DNA of 64,000 bases from assembly GCF_000723165.1 (NCBI RefSeq), contig NZ_HG322949.1:1850885-1914884 (forward strand). The letters run 5' to 3'. Origin of the DNA: Janthinobacterium agaricidamnosum NBRC 102515 = DSM 9628. Lineage in GTDB: Bacteria > Pseudomonadota > Gammaproteobacteria > Burkholderiales > Burkholderiaceae_D. Below are positions 1 to 9,189 of this stretch, piece after piece. Below the pieces are notes generated by a model, which was not told where the DNA came from, made no database searches, and saw only the letters and a list, made by a program, of their open reading frames with translations. Numbering within the stretch: position 1 is the first letter of the stretch; each line of letters begins with the position of its first letter. A program made the translations under genes and the position numbers.

Positions 1-134
1 TGTTGAGACACTGCTTTTTCAACGTCTCGTACAATCGAATCGTCGAGTAAGGCCAGGCGTATCTCCGGCGCCGCCGGTGCCGAAAACAATCGGGCACGTC
101 TAGTCGTTTTGCGCATAAAAAAGGAAAACAACTG

Positions 135-737
135 ATGCAAGTCACATCTTTTTGGCGATCGCGCCAACTGGCGATACTGCTGTTACTGGCCGGCGCCGCG
201 ATCCGCTCGCAAGCCGCCGATCCCTTGCCGCCAGTGGGCTGGACCTTGCCGGTGCTGGGCGTACCGGGCGGCGCCCTGTACGGCCGTGCGATGCCTGCCG
301 CGTCTTCCGCCGGCGCCGATGCGCAGGAAGAGGATTGCATCGAAGATGAACCGGCGCCGGTCCGTGCCGCGCCGTTCGCCGCGGCCATGGCGCAACCTGC
401 CGCGCCGGGCGCCACGCCCGCCGCATCCGCCACCCTGCCTGCCGTCGTGACTGCCTCGGTGGCGACGCCGGTGGTGTCGCCCGAATGGCGCATCCTGGCC
501 AGCGACAAGACCCTGAATGCGACGTTCAAGCGCTGGGCGGCGGCCGCCAACTGGCAATTGCTGTGGGAAGTGCCGGTCGATTATGCGGTCGACAGCGACA
601 CCACCATACCAGGCAGTTTCGAGAAGGCGGTCGAGACGGTCGCCAAGAGCATGGAATCGGCCGAAGTGCCAATGAAAGTCATTTTCTACCAGGGTAACCA
701 CGTCTTGCGTGTCGTCGAAAAAGGGACAGAACAATGA
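135..737 (+). CDS. TcpQ-domain pilus biogenesis protein (PilL C-terminal-like)
   Basis: A 200-residue exported protein that opens the type IVb pilus operon. An N-terminal signal peptide (basic SFWRSR, then a hydrophobic stretch ending near residue 28) is followed by a low-complexity Ala/Pro linker (about 50-115). The C-terminal part (about 115-197) has the layout of the TcpQ / PilL C-terminal domain: WRILASDKTLNATFKRWA, then W-Q-L-W-E, and a final LRVV strand. In TcpQ-family proteins this domain helps the secretin assemble in the outer membrane. The start follows an AAGGA ribosome site in the leader. Its end overlaps the secretin start by 4 bases, so the two are translationally coupled. The 134 bases before it contain no gene; upstream pilus genes may lie outside the window. 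Confidence 0.8.
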   Translation: MQVTSFWRSRQLAILLLLAGAAIRSQAADPLPPVGWTLPVLGVPGGALYGRAMPAASSAGADAQEEDCIEDEPAPVRAAPFAAAMAQPAAPGATPAASATLPAVVTASVATPVVSPEWRILASDKTLNATFKRWAAAANWQLLWEVPVDYAVDSDTTIPGSFEKAVETVAKSMESAEVPMKVIFYQGNHVLRVVEKGTEQ

Positions 738-2473
738 ATCGTATCAACCGGACATGGCCAGGCGCCGCACTGTTCCTGATGCTCGCGGCGCTGGGCGGCT
801 GCAGCGACTTGAGCAAGCGCGCTGAAAAAAGCATCGGCGAAGGAGATGTCAGCGCATCGCAATATGTCAAGCAAGTCGGGCAGAATATCCCGTCGCCGCA
901 GCCGCAAGAGCCGTCGGCGGTCGAGCATGACAGCGGCATCTGGCTCAGCAAGAAGATAGTCCGGCGCGACGGCCCGTCGCTGCCGCCGGTGTTCCGCGAA
1001 ACCGCGATTTTCGACCGTACCGTCTATTCGCTGCAAGAATTGGCCGAACGCCTGTCGCGCCAGTCCGGCCTGTCCGTGACGGTGCGTTCCGACGCGGCGC
1101 TGGCGGCGGCCCGGCTGCAATCCGATGGCGGCCAGGCAAACGGCGCGCCAGTCTCGGTGGCGCCTGGCCAGAATGCGCCGTATGCCGCCTTGCCGCCCGG
1201 CGTGCCGGGCGGCGCGCAGGGCAATGGCGTGCCGCCGGCGCCGGGCGCGGCCAACCCGCTGCGCGGCGGCGCCAGGGCGCCGCTCGGCGTGCGCCTGGTG
1301 CATACCGAAGGCGACTTTAAAAGCTTGCTCGACCAGGCCGCGCTGCGCTTTGGCGTGTCATGGAAATATGCCGATGGCGGCGTGAGTTTTTACTTCATGG
1401 ATTCGCATACTTACCAGATCAATACCTTCCCCGGCGAAGCCAAGTTTTCGGCCTCGGTCAGCAGCGGCGCCAGTTCCAGCGGCGGCGTGTCCACCGCTGG
1501 CGCCGGCGGCGCGGCGGCGGGCGGCACGGGCGGCGGTTCGGATGGCGTCAATTCCAACAACCGCCAGAATACCGCCGTCGCGTCGTCGCTGTCGGTGTAC
1601 GGCAATGTCGAAAAGACCGTCGAGGCGCTGTTGTCGCCGTATGGCAAGGTGGTGTCGTCGCCGGCCACCGGTTCGATCACGGTGATCGACGTGCCCGAAG
1701 TGCAGCAGCGGGTGGCGGCCTATATCGCCAACGAGAACAGCGTCATGTCGCGCCAGATCGCCATCAATGTGACGGTGCTGGCGGTGAGCCTGAACGACTC
1801 CGACGAATACGGCATCAACTGGAACCTGGTGTACAACAATTTGTCGAATAATTACGGCATCAAGAATGCGCTCGATTCGACCACCACGACCGGCTTTTCC
1901 GCCGGCCTGCTGAGTTCCGCGAGCGGCAAGTTCTCCGGCAGTTCGCTGCTGATCAAGGCATTGGCGCAGCAGGGCCAGGTGCGCCGCCAGACCAGCGCCA
2001 CCGTGGTCACGCTGAACAACCAGCCGGTGCCGGTGCAAGTGGCGCGCCAGACCAGCTATGTGCAGTCGTCGCAGACCACCCTGACGCCGCAGGTCGGCAG
2101 CGCCACCACGGTGACGCCGGGCACCGTGACCACCGGCTTTAATATGAGCATCCTGCCGCATATCCTGGAGAACGGTAACGTGATGCTGCAATTTTCCACC
2201 GATATCTCGGCGCTGAACAAGCTGCGTCCGGTGGGCAGCAAGGAAAACGGCGTGGAAGTGCCGGAAGTCGATACCCGCAATTTCCTGCAGCGCGTCTCGA
2301 TGAAGTCGAACCAGACGCTGATCATCAGCGGTTTCGAGCAAAACGAAGATACCTTCAACCAGAACGGCATCGGCCGGCCCGACAATTTCGTGCTGGGCGG
2401 CGGCAAGAAAGCGGCAAAAAACAAGGATGTGATCGTGATCCTGGTCACGCCGACTACCGTATCGTCCCTGTAA
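734..2473 (+). CDS. pilN: Type IVb pilus lipoprotein secretin PilN
   Basis: A 579-residue outer-membrane secretin of the R64 PilN / BfpB family that forms the channel through which the pilus leaves the cell. A lipoprotein signal with lipobox LGGC puts the lipidated Cys at residue 23. Periplasmic domains occupy about 50-330 and are interrupted by two low-complexity stretches, one Gly/Pro/Ala-rich (about 130-190) and one Gly/Ser-rich (about 235-275). The C-terminal secretin domain (about 330-578) shows a VTVLAVSLND strand, QVRRQTSATVVTLNNQPVPV and a final strand block ending in VILVTPT. The gene overlaps the TcpQ-domain gene by 4 bases and is followed 10 bases later by pilO, consistent with one operon. 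Confidence 0.92.
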   Translation: MNRINRTWPGAALFLMLAALGGCSDLSKRAEKSIGEGDVSASQYVKQVGQNIPSPQPQEPSAVEHDSGIWLSKKIVRRDGPSLPPVFRETAIFDRTVYSLQELAERLSRQSGLSVTVRSDAALAAARLQSDGGQANGAPVSVAPGQNAPYAALPPGVPGGAQGNGVPPAPGAANPLRGGARAPLGVRLVHTEGDFKSLLDQAALRFGVSWKYADGGVSFYFMDSHTYQINTFPGEAKFSASVSSGASSSGGVSTAGAGGAAAGGTGGGSDGVNSNNRQNTAVASSLSVYGNVEKTVEALLSPYGKVVSSPATGSITVIDVPEVQQRVAAYIANENSVMSRQIAINVTVLAVSLNDSDEYGINWNLVYNNLSNNYGIKNALDSTTTTGFSAGLLSSASGKFSGSSLLIKALAQQGQVRRQTSATVVTLNNQPVPVQVARQTSYVQSSQTTLTPQVGSATTVTPGTVTTGFNMSILPHILENGNVMLQFSTDISALNKLRPVGSKENGVEVPEVDTRNFLQRVSMKSNQTLIISGFEQNEDTFNQNGIGRPDNFVLGGGKKAAKNKDVIVILVTPTTVSSL

Positions 2474-2483
2474 GCGAGCCGCC

Positions 2484-3770
2484 GTGTCCATTTACCTGAC
2501 CCACATCGGCAAGCATCAGTTCTGCAGCGGCCTGTTTTGGCAATCGTTGTCGCGGCCGCGCGAATTATTGAAGGAGGCGCGCGACCTGGCGCTGAAGATC
2601 GATTTCGATCAACTGGTGCTGCGCAAGGAATATGCGACCGCCCAGGCCGGCTTCGCGCATGGCGCCGGCGATGGCCGCAGCGCCGTGTATTCGCTGGCGC
2701 TGGCGGTGTCGTCGGCGCTGGCGCGGCAGGGCGCCCATTATGACGGCGAAAACCAGCCGGCCCATAACTGGCTAGCGGCGTTCCGGCTGCCGGACGGCAT
2801 GTGGGCCTATTTTGCCGTGCGCGACGCCAACTTCCTGCCGAACGGCGACTTTGCCGGCAGCCGTGAGGAAGTGCTGGAGCGGCTGCACGGCGATTACGGC
2901 CTGGGCGGCTGGAACCTGGTGATCGGCGACGCCGAACTGGAAGACTACGGTTTCCACAATTTCATCGAAAAAGGCATCCTCGACCTGCTCGAGGAAAAGG
3001 GCGGCAAGATCAAGGTGTCGCCGCAGTGGGCCTTGCGGCCGTTGCGCAGCCAGCTGTTGACGCGGCGCCGCGTGGCGCTGGGCGGCGCCGTGATATTGGC
3101 GCTGTGTGCGCTGGCCGGCATCAAGATTTACCGCGACCGCGCGGAACAGGAACGCCAGCGGCTGGCCATCGTCGAGGCGCAACGGCAACTGCATCTGCAG
3201 CAACTGCCGCCGCCGGCGCCGCTGCATCCATGGGCCAGCCTGCCGCCGCCGGCGCTGCTGGCCGAGACCTGCAACCGCTACCCGCGCTTCCTGGCCAGCG
3301 GCGGCTGGGCGCTCGACGGCTACGCTTGCGACGGCCATGCGGTGCAATACGGCTGGCTGCGCCAGGATGCCAGCCTCGATTCGTTGCTGGCCCAGGTGGC
3401 CGGGGCGGTGCCGGACCTGAATGGCGAACGCGCCACGTATACCCAGCCATTGCCGGCGCTGGCCGGGCGTGATGAGGCATTGTTGCCTTACCAGGAATTG
3501 ATGGCGCCGATCTTGTCGCGGCTGCAATTGATGCATGTGAATATGAAGGTGGTCAAGGCGCCGCAGCCGCCGGCCGTCAATGGCGTAACAAGCGCGGATC
3601 CAAATGGAACTTTGATGCCTCTCTGGAACACTTATAGCTACATGATCAATACCTCGGATTGGCAGCCTGTGGAACTGGCGGCCATCCTGGATCAACCCGG
3701 TATCCGGATCAACACCATGAATTTCCGGGGCGATGCCTGGACCATTGAAGGAACTATTTATGCCAAATAA
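2484..3770 (+). CDS. pilO: Type IVb pilus accessory protein PilO (PilO2)
   Basis: A 428-residue protein matching the PilO2 family of R64-type thin pili by length, layout and operon position. The start is GTG, 10 bases after pilN. A cytoplasmic N-terminal half (1-190) precedes one transmembrane helix at about 196-216 (VALGGAVILALCALAGIKIY), then a Gln/Arg-rich stretch likely to be coiled and a periplasmic C-terminal domain with two Cys residues that could form a disulfide. The family is an inner-membrane component thought to link the cytoplasmic ATPase with the periplasmic part of the machine. The gene overlaps the next one by 11 bases. The family call rests mainly on architecture and synteny. 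Confidence 0.82.
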   Translation: MSIYLTHIGKHQFCSGLFWQSLSRPRELLKEARDLALKIDFDQLVLRKEYATAQAGFAHGAGDGRSAVYSLALAVSSALARQGAHYDGENQPAHNWLAAFRLPDGMWAYFAVRDANFLPNGDFAGSREEVLERLHGDYGLGGWNLVIGDAELEDYGFHNFIEKGILDLLEEKGGKIKVSPQWALRPLRSQLLTRRRVALGGAVILALCALAGIKIYRDRAEQERQRLAIVEAQRQLHLQQLPPPAPLHPWASLPPPALLAETCNRYPRFLASGGWALDGYACDGHAVQYGWLRQDASLDSLLAQVAGAVPDLNGERATYTQPLPALAGRDEALLPYQELMAPILSRLQLMHVNMKVVKAPQPPAVNGVTSADPNGTLMPLWNTYSYMINTSDWQPVELAAILDQPGIRINTMNFRGDAWTIEGTIYAK

Positions 3771-4377
3771 TCTGAAAATCGCGATGCGCGCATGGCTAGC
3801 CGGCAGCGCCACGCTGGTCTGCATGATAGCCCAGGCGGCCGGTCCGGTCCAGCCGGCGGCATCGGCATCGGCCGCGGCGCCGGCGCCGGCTGCGGCGGTA
3901 TCGGCTTCCGCCAATGCGCAGGCGCAGGCGGTGTCCGACACCTTGAGCAAGATCGAAGCCGAGACGCTGGTGCTGAAGGCGCGCGAGCGGCAATTGTCGG
4001 TCAAGGCCAGCATCGGCGCCCGCGAACAGGAAATCGCCACGCGCCAGTTCGAGCGCAGCCTGCTGGTGCGCGCGCCGCTGCATGGCGAGCCGACGCTGGT
4101 GGCGGTGGAGGGCATGGGACGGCGCCTGGTCGCCACGCTGGAATTCGACAATGGCGACAAGGTCGAAGTGCGCCAGGGCGACCAGCTCGAAGGCGGCGCC
4201 CGCGTGGTCGCGGTCGAGCCGGGCGCGCTGGTGCTGCAAACGCCGCGCAAGCAACGGGTCCGGCTCAATATCGTGCAGCGCCAGCCGGAGCGCGGCAATC
4301 TGAACAATCCGAATAATCTGAATAACAACGTCGCCGCCGGCGCGCTGTCGCTGCCTTTGCCACCACAGGGGAAATGA
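3760..4377 (+). CDS. pilP: Type IV pilus biogenesis protein PilP
   Basis: A small exported protein (205 residues from the ATG at 3760). I prefer this start over an ATG 27 bases upstream because the signal peptide begins directly after it (PNNLKIAMRAWLAGSATLVCM) and the overlap with pilO is then only 11 bases. An Ala-rich linker is followed by a predicted coil (about 55-95: LSKIEAETLVLKARERQL) and a C-terminal beta domain with the PilP-like pattern G-DKVEVRQGDQLEGG-RVVAVEPGALVLQTPR. In IVb pili PilP is periplasmic and works with the inner-membrane complex. It ends in an Asn-rich tail (NNPNNLNNN) and overlaps the ATPase gene by 4 bases. Confidence 0.8.
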   Translation: MPNNLKIAMRAWLAGSATLVCMIAQAAGPVQPAASASAAAPAPAAAVSASANAQAQAVSDTLSKIEAETLVLKARERQLSVKASIGAREQEIATRQFERSLLVRAPLHGEPTLVAVEGMGRRLVATLEFDNGDKVEVRQGDQLEGGARVVAVEPGALVLQTPRKQRVRLNIVQRQPERGNLNNPNNLNNNVAAGALSLPLPPQGK

Positions 4378-5987
4378 AGATGATCGCCAAACAAGCAGAT
4401 AACCGTACCGTGCTGCCGCTGCGCCGCGTCGGCCCCGCCGTCAGCGCCGTCGCCAGCGGCGAGGTATTGAGCCGCAGCGGCACTTTCGAGGCCAGCAGCG
4501 AGCAAGTCAAGCTGCTGTGCCTGCTGGCCGGCGGCCAGCTGCTGGTGGCCTATGGCCAGGGCACCAATCCGCATGTGCTGTCGTATTGCGCGCGGCTGGA
4601 AAAAATGGGCCAGCCGTTCAAGCTGGTGTTCACCGATATCGAGGCGATCACCGCCTTGTACCAGGATGGCCATGCCGGCGCCGGCGGACGCCGCCAGGAG
4701 CATTCGATGATGCAGGTGACGGCCAAGGATTTGCTGACCAAGGCATGCAGCGCGCGCGCATCGGACATCCATATCCGGGTCGAACGCAACGCCACCGAAG
4801 TCTATTTCCGCATCCATAACGACCTGGTGCTGAACAGCAGCCAGACCGTCGAATACGGCACCCGCCTGCTGGCCACCTTGTATGGCGCGATGACGTCGGT
4901 GTCCGACAGTTCGTACAAGCCGACCGAACGGCAGGACGCCAGCATCGCCGACCGCGACAAGCTGCCGCCGATGCTGTACGGCGTGCGGATCGCCACCGCG
5001 CCGACCAGCGAAGGCACGGTGATGGTGCTGCGCCTGCTGTATAACGACGCCGGCGACCATATCGACCTGCGCCCGCTCGGCTTCAGCGACAAGCATGCGG
5101 CGCTGCTGCAATGCCTGAAGGAACAACCGATCGGCATGAACATCATTTGCGGCCCGACCGGTTCCGGCAAGTCGACCACGCTGCAGCGCGTGCTGACCGG
5201 CCAGATCCTGGAAACCGAGCACAAGCTGCATGTGCTGACGGTGGAAGACCCGGTCGAATATCCGATCGACGGCGCGGTGCAGACCTCGGTCATCAACGCC
5301 CCGACCGAAGAAGAGCGCAGCCGCATGTTTTCGGCGGCGATCTCGAATGCGCTGCGGCTCGACCCGGACACCATCATGATCGGCGAAATGCGCGACCGCG
5401 CGTCGGCCCAGAATGCGCTGCGCGCCGCGATGACCGGCCACCAGGTCTGGACCACGGTGCACGCCAACAGCGCCATCGCGATCATCGACCGGCTGGCCGA
5501 CCTGGGCTTGCCGATGAACCTGATCAGCGACCATACGCTGATCACCGGCCTGGTCAGCCAGCGCCTGGTCAAGCTGCTGTGCCCGGATTGCAAGGTGCCG
5601 TACGCCGAAGGCCGGCAAGCGCTGTCCGAAGCGGCCCAGACGCGTTTGCGCCGTGCCTTGCCCTACGGTATGGACCGGGTCTGCGTGGCCGGTCCCGGCT
5701 GCCCGACCTGCAATGGCCACGGCACCATCGGCCGCACCGTGGTGGCCGAGGTGATCACGCCGGACGAGCGCTTTTTCAGCTACGTGCGGGCGGGCGACAA
5801 ATCGGCCGCGCTGCGCTATTGGCAAACCAACCTGGGCGGCCAGACGCTGCTCGCGCATACGCTGTCGAAAGTGGCGCAGGGCCTGGTCGATCCGCGCATG
5901 GCGGAGCAGGTGGTCGGCCATCTGACCAGCGAAATCCCGGTGCAGACCGCGCGTCTGAGCATCGCGGAGGACAGCCATGCTGGCTGA
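4374..5987 (+). CDS. pilQ: Type IVb pilus assembly ATPase PilQ (GspE/PilB family)
   Basis: A 537-residue cytoplasmic secretion ATPase that powers pilin polymerisation. Seen in the sequence: an Asp-box region (SDIHIRVERNATEVYFRIH, about 125-145), Walker A GPTGSGKST at 260-268, an Asp box with LTVEDPVEYPI, Walker B-like DPDTIMIGEMRD at about 330-341 and the His box TGHQVWTTVHANS. Two CxxC pairs (CPDC near 403 and CPTC near 443) form the zinc-binding C-terminal element of the GspE group. The length matches R64 PilQ. It overlaps pilP by 4 and pilR by 11 bases. Another ATG lies 6 bases downstream and could be the true start. Confidence 0.93.
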   Translation: MKMIAKQADNRTVLPLRRVGPAVSAVASGEVLSRSGTFEASSEQVKLLCLLAGGQLLVAYGQGTNPHVLSYCARLEKMGQPFKLVFTDIEAITALYQDGHAGAGGRRQEHSMMQVTAKDLLTKACSARASDIHIRVERNATEVYFRIHNDLVLNSSQTVEYGTRLLATLYGAMTSVSDSSYKPTERQDASIADRDKLPPMLYGVRIATAPTSEGTVMVLRLLYNDAGDHIDLRPLGFSDKHAALLQCLKEQPIGMNIICGPTGSGKSTTLQRVLTGQILETEHKLHVLTVEDPVEYPIDGAVQTSVINAPTEEERSRMFSAAISNALRLDPDTIMIGEMRDRASAQNALRAAMTGHQVWTTVHANSAIAIIDRLADLGLPMNLISDHTLITGLVSQRLVKLLCPDCKVPYAEGRQALSEAAQTRLRRALPYGMDRVCVAGPGCPTCNGHGTIGRTVVAEVITPDERFFSYVRAGDKSAALRYWQTNLGGQTLLAHTLSKVAQGLVDPRMAEQVVGHLTSEIPVQTARLSIAEDSHAG

Positions 5988-7053
5988 ACTGAATCACCAT
6001 TGGGCCAAGCTGCAGTTTTCCGAACTGCCGCGGCTGCGGCTGTACCGCAAGATCGCCAAGATGCTGTCGAACGGCTTGCCCTTGCTGAAGATCCTCGATG
6101 AATTGTGGGAGCGCGCCTCGTCGCGCGGCCGCAATCCGAACGAGCCGATGGCGCTGGTGCTGTCGGACTGCCGGCGCATGGTGCAGAACGGCCGCTCGCT
6201 GGCCGACGGCCTGGCCGACTGGATCCCGGTCAATGAACAAATGATCATCGGCGCCGGCGAACAGTCGGGCCGCCTGGAATCGACGCTGGGAGTGCTGATC
6301 GACGTGGTGCAGGCGCAAAAGAAGATCAAGAACGTGATTTTGTCGGGGCTCAGCTACCCGCTGGCGATCGGCGGGCTGATCCTGATTTACCTGTACATCT
6401 TCGGCACCCGCGTGATTCCCGAATTCGCCAGGATGCTGGACCCGGCCGGCTGGCACGGCGCGGCCCGTTCGCTGTATGTGATGTCGCAGCTGGTGCAGCA
6501 CTGGATGGTGGCCATCGTCGGGCTGGTGCTGGCCGTGATCGCCGTGCTGCTGCTGTCGATGCCTTACTGGCGCGGCAACCTGCGCGTCATCGCCGACCGT
6601 TTCGCGCCGTATTCGATTTACCGCCTGATCATCGGCAGCGGCTTCCTGATGGCGTTTTCGGCCTTGCAGTTCGCCGGCATCACGGTTGAAAAATCGCTGA
6701 TGCGCCTGGCCCAGCGCGCCCAGCCATGGCTGCGCGAACGGCTCGACGGCGCGCTGCTGGGCGTCAAGTCCGGCCTCAATTGCGGCGAAGCGCTGCGCGC
6801 CGCCGGCTACGGTTTTCCGTCGCCGGAACTGGTCGACGATTTGTGCGTGTACGCCCAATACCGGGGGTTCGCCGAGGCCCTCAAATTGATGGCCGACGAA
6901 TGGATGGAAGAGGGTGTCGCCACCATCGAGCGGCAAATGAAATTGCTGAACGGCGCATCGATCGTCTGCCTGGCCACCGTGATCGGCTGGCTGGTGACCG
7001 GCTTTTTCGGCATACAGCAAGAAATCGCCACCATGACCCGCGCGGTGCATTAG
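5977..7053 (+). CDS. pilR: Type IVb pilus inner-membrane platform protein PilR (GspF family)
   Basis: A 358-residue polytopic protein of the GspF/PilC superfamily, the inner-membrane platform engaged by the assembly ATPase. Two GspF-like repeats are visible: the first around residues 20-130 (MLSNGLPLLKILDELWERAS and VRIPxNEQMIIGAGEQSGRL-like text), the second around 220-335. Hydrophobic segments occur near 118-140 (SYPLAIGGLILIYLYIFG), 175-195 and 328-348. The gene starts inside the end of pilQ (11-base overlap). It is followed by a 97-base gap with a strong hairpin before the pilin gene. Confidence 0.92.
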   Translation: MLAELNHHWAKLQFSELPRLRLYRKIAKMLSNGLPLLKILDELWERASSRGRNPNEPMALVLSDCRRMVQNGRSLADGLADWIPVNEQMIIGAGEQSGRLESTLGVLIDVVQAQKKIKNVILSGLSYPLAIGGLILIYLYIFGTRVIPEFARMLDPAGWHGAARSLYVMSQLVQHWMVAIVGLVLAVIAVLLLSMPYWRGNLRVIADRFAPYSIYRLIIGSGFLMAFSALQFAGITVEKSLMRLAQRAQPWLRERLDGALLGVKSGLNCGEALRAAGYGFPSPELVDDLCVYAQYRGFAEALKLMADEWMEEGVATIERQMKLLNGASIVCLATVIGWLVTGFFGIQQEIATMTRAVH

Positions 7054-7077
7054 CGCGCCGGTTTTTGTAAAGAATCA

Positions 7078-7095
7078 GCGTGGTGAAAACCACGC
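7078..7095 (+). other. GAAA-tetraloop RNA hairpin between pilR and pilS
   Basis: A perfect 7-bp inverted repeat (GCGTGGT / ACCACGC) closes a GAAA tetraloop 55 bases before the pilin start. No T run follows, so it is not a classical terminator. A hairpin here could protect or separate the mRNA of the highly expressed pilin from the upstream message; that role is inference. Confidence 0.45.
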
Positions 7096-7150
7096 GGCAG
7101 TCGCAGTGAAGTTTAATTCCGTCGTTTAATTTTTTTAACTGGAGCCTGAC

Positions 7151-7687
7151 ATGAAACGCACTAACACAATGAATCAACTGCCATCGCCATTGTTCCGTCA
7201 ACAGGGCGCGTCGCTGCTGGAAGGCATCGCCTATCTGGGCATCGCCGCGCTGGTGATCCTGGGCGCCGTGTCGCTGCTGAACGGCGCGTTCAGCAGCGCC
7301 CAGTCGAACCGTTCCGCCGAAGAGCTGATTTCGGTGCGCACCGCCGTCAAGAAACTGTATATGGCGTCCGGCTATGGCACCGGCAGCCTGAATGCCCAGT
7401 TGGTGACGGCGCGCGTGCTGCCCAACGGCTTGACGCAAAACGGCGCCACGATCACCAATTCCTTCGGCGGCCCGGTGACCATCACCGGCGCCACCTCGAA
7501 TTTCACGGTGGCTTACGGCCAGGTGCCGCAAGACGTCTGCATCAGCACCGTCACCGGCGCCAGCGGCTGGAGCACGATCAGCTCCACTGGCGGCGGCGCC
7601 CCGGTCTCGACGTTCCCGGTCACCGCGACCGACGCCGGCAAGGTGTGCGCGGCCGCCAATAACGACCTGACCTTCACCGCCAGCTGA
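7151..7687 (+). CDS. pilS: Major type IVb pilin PilS
   Basis: A 178-residue prepilin. After a leader of about 19 residues the cleavage site QQG|ASLLEGIAYLGIAALVI places Glu at position +5 of the mature protein. The hydrophobic N-terminal helix follows. The C-terminal globular part is Thr/Ser/Gly-rich with two Cys (QDVCIST and GKVCAA) that can form the disulfide usual in type IVb pilins. A good ribosome site (CTGGAG) precedes the ATG. The 97-base gap upstream, the hairpin and an AT-rich stretch (TTTAATTTTTTTAACT) just before the start suggest separate high-level expression. Polymerised by PilQ/PilR and exported through PilN. Confidence 0.92.
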   Translation: MKRTNTMNQLPSPLFRQQGASLLEGIAYLGIAALVILGAVSLLNGAFSSAQSNRSAEELISVRTAVKKLYMASGYGTGSLNAQLVTARVLPNGLTQNGATITNSFGGPVTITGATSNFTVAYGQVPQDVCISTVTGASGWSTISSTGGGAPVSTFPVTATDAGKVCAAANNDLTFTAS

Positions 7688-7726
7688 TTTACCCCCGACT
7701 CAACCAATAAATAGATTGCTCATCCG

Positions 7727-8698
7727 ATGCTTGCTGCTACCACTGTCAAGGAACTTCGATTTTCCGAACTGTACCTGGGTCACGAAACCCTGGACGACCG
7801 CTTTTCGGAAACTCCGGGCGCCGACGTCAATATACTGTCCGCCGGTCCCGCGCTGCGCCGCGACCTGGACTTGCTGCTGGCGATGTGCCGCGACGCCCTG
7901 GCGGCGGTGAGCAACTCGCAACGTTGCCGGGTGCTGTATGACGGCGTACCGTATCATGTGTCGGTGATGCGCACCACCGGCGGCACGGTGTTCGTGCTGC
8001 GCCGTATCGCCGGCACGATACCGTCGTTGTCCTCGCTCGGCATTCCCGATGCGTACCTGCGCCGCTTGCAGGTGCGCGACATGAGCGGCCTGTTCATCAT
8101 CAGCGGGCCGTCCAAGTCGGGCAAGACCACCACCGCCTGCGCGCTGATCAAGCAGCGCCTGCAAGCCTTCGGCGGGCTGGCGGTGACCGGCGAGGAATTG
8201 ATCGAACTGCCGCTGGAAGGCCATCACGGCACCGGCGTGTGCTATCAAACCACCATCGGCGGCCAGCTGTCGTTCCGCGAGGGCTGGAATAACCTGATGC
8301 GCTCCGGCGCGCAGATCATCTTCGTCGACGAAATACGCGATGAAGAAAGCGCGGCGGCGGTGCTGCGCGCCAGCATGGAAGGACGTTTGATCATCACCAC
8401 CATCCCGGCCGACAGCGCGATCCAGGCCATCATCAAGCTCGACGCGCTGGCGGCCGAACGGCTGGCGCCGGCCAGCGTCAAGACCTTGATGGCCGATGGC
8501 TTGGCCGGCGTGCTGCACCAGCGCCTGGGACGCGACGGCAAGCAGCCGCTGATGACGGAAACGCTGTTCCTGCGCGATGCGCTGCGCACCCGCAGCATCT
8601 TGCGCGACGGCGCCTACGACCAGCTGGCGGTCGATATCAAGCAGCAGATGGCGGCGATGATTTCCAGCTACGAACCAGCCCGGCGGGTGCTGGCGTGA
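7727..8698 (+). CDS. Second, short GspE/PilT-family ATPase of the pilus operon
   Basis: A 323-residue protein with a secretion-ATPase core: Walker A GPSKSGKTT at 127-135, an acidic stretch with VTGEELIELPLEG, Walker B-like AQIIFVDEIRDEE at about 199-211, and a His-box equivalent GRLIITTIPADS in which the usual His residues are missing. It lacks the long N-terminal domain and CxxC zinc motif seen in PilQ. The size and architecture resemble PilT-type retraction ATPases, but the degenerate His box and the IVb context leave the role open (retraction, or a regulatory partner of PilQ). It overlaps the next gene by 4 bases. R64-type operons usually encode one ATPase, so this is an extra component. 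Confidence 0.78.
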   Translation: MLAATTVKELRFSELYLGHETLDDRFSETPGADVNILSAGPALRRDLDLLLAMCRDALAAVSNSQRCRVLYDGVPYHVSVMRTTGGTVFVLRRIAGTIPSLSSLGIPDAYLRRLQVRDMSGLFIISGPSKSGKTTTACALIKQRLQAFGGLAVTGEELIELPLEGHHGTGVCYQTTIGGQLSFREGWNNLMRSGAQIIFVDEIRDEESAAAVLRASMEGRLIITTIPADSAIQAIIKLDALAAERLAPASVKTLMADGLAGVLHQRLGRDGKQPLMTETLFLRDALRTRSILRDGAYDQLAVDIKQQMAAMISSYEPARRVLA

Positions 8699-9189
8699 TG
8701 CTGCCGCTGGTCGTGCTGACGCTGATGATGTCGCTGGCCGGCTACTACGGCACGCGGCATCCCGAGCACAGCGTCGACAATGTCGCGCAAGTGGCGCAGT
8801 CCGGCGCGCTGGCGGCCGGCATGGCCAGCTACCGCGATGCGCTGATCGCGTATTTCGCCAGCCATCCGGGACAAACCGGCAGCGTCACGCAGCAGGCGCT
8901 GATCGCCGCCAAGGTACTGCCATCCTGGTCGCCGCTGGCCGGCGCCGCGGCGCCGCTGTGGAATAATTACCGCACGCCGGATGGCATCCTGTACATCTAC
9001 GCCGGCGCTGCGCTGCCGCACAACATCACGGCGGAGCTGCTGGCGCTGTCGAACAACTCGGTGCTGGTAGGCGGCTTCGGCTCCGGCACGTCATCGTTTG
9101 CACCGGCGCTGGGAGGGATGACGACCATCGCACGACCGCCGGTGACGATCCCGCAAGGCAGCCCGGTGTGGCTGGCCATACTCAACTGA
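8695..9189 (+). CDS. pilM: PilM-family pilus protein
   Basis: A 164-residue protein with one N-terminal membrane anchor (LPLVVLTLMMSLAGYYG) and a periplasmic remainder, resembling the small PilM family of R64-type thin pili: a conserved N-terminal helix, an AxxMxxYRxAxxxY pattern (AAGMASYRDALIAYFASHPG) and a short beta-rich C-terminus. It starts with GTG overlapping the ATPase stop; an ATG directly after (8698) is equally possible. The next gene follows without a gap. In R64 pilM lies near the start of the operon, so the order here is rearranged. The family call is from size, anchor and context. Confidence 0.65.
   Translation: MMLPLVVLTLMMSLAGYYGTRHPEHSVDNVAQVAQSGALAAGMASYRDALIAYFASHPGQTGSVTQQALIAAKVLPSWSPLAGAAAPLWNNYRTPDGILYIYAGAALPHNITAELLALSNNSVLVGGFGSGTSSFAPALGGMTTIARPPVTIPQGSPVWLAILN

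Noticed and set aside
2772..5978. A 1068-codon minus-strand open frame opposite pilO-pilQ
   Set aside because: Compositionally a shadow (Arg/Gln/His rich), no start site, and the plus-strand genes are clear family members.
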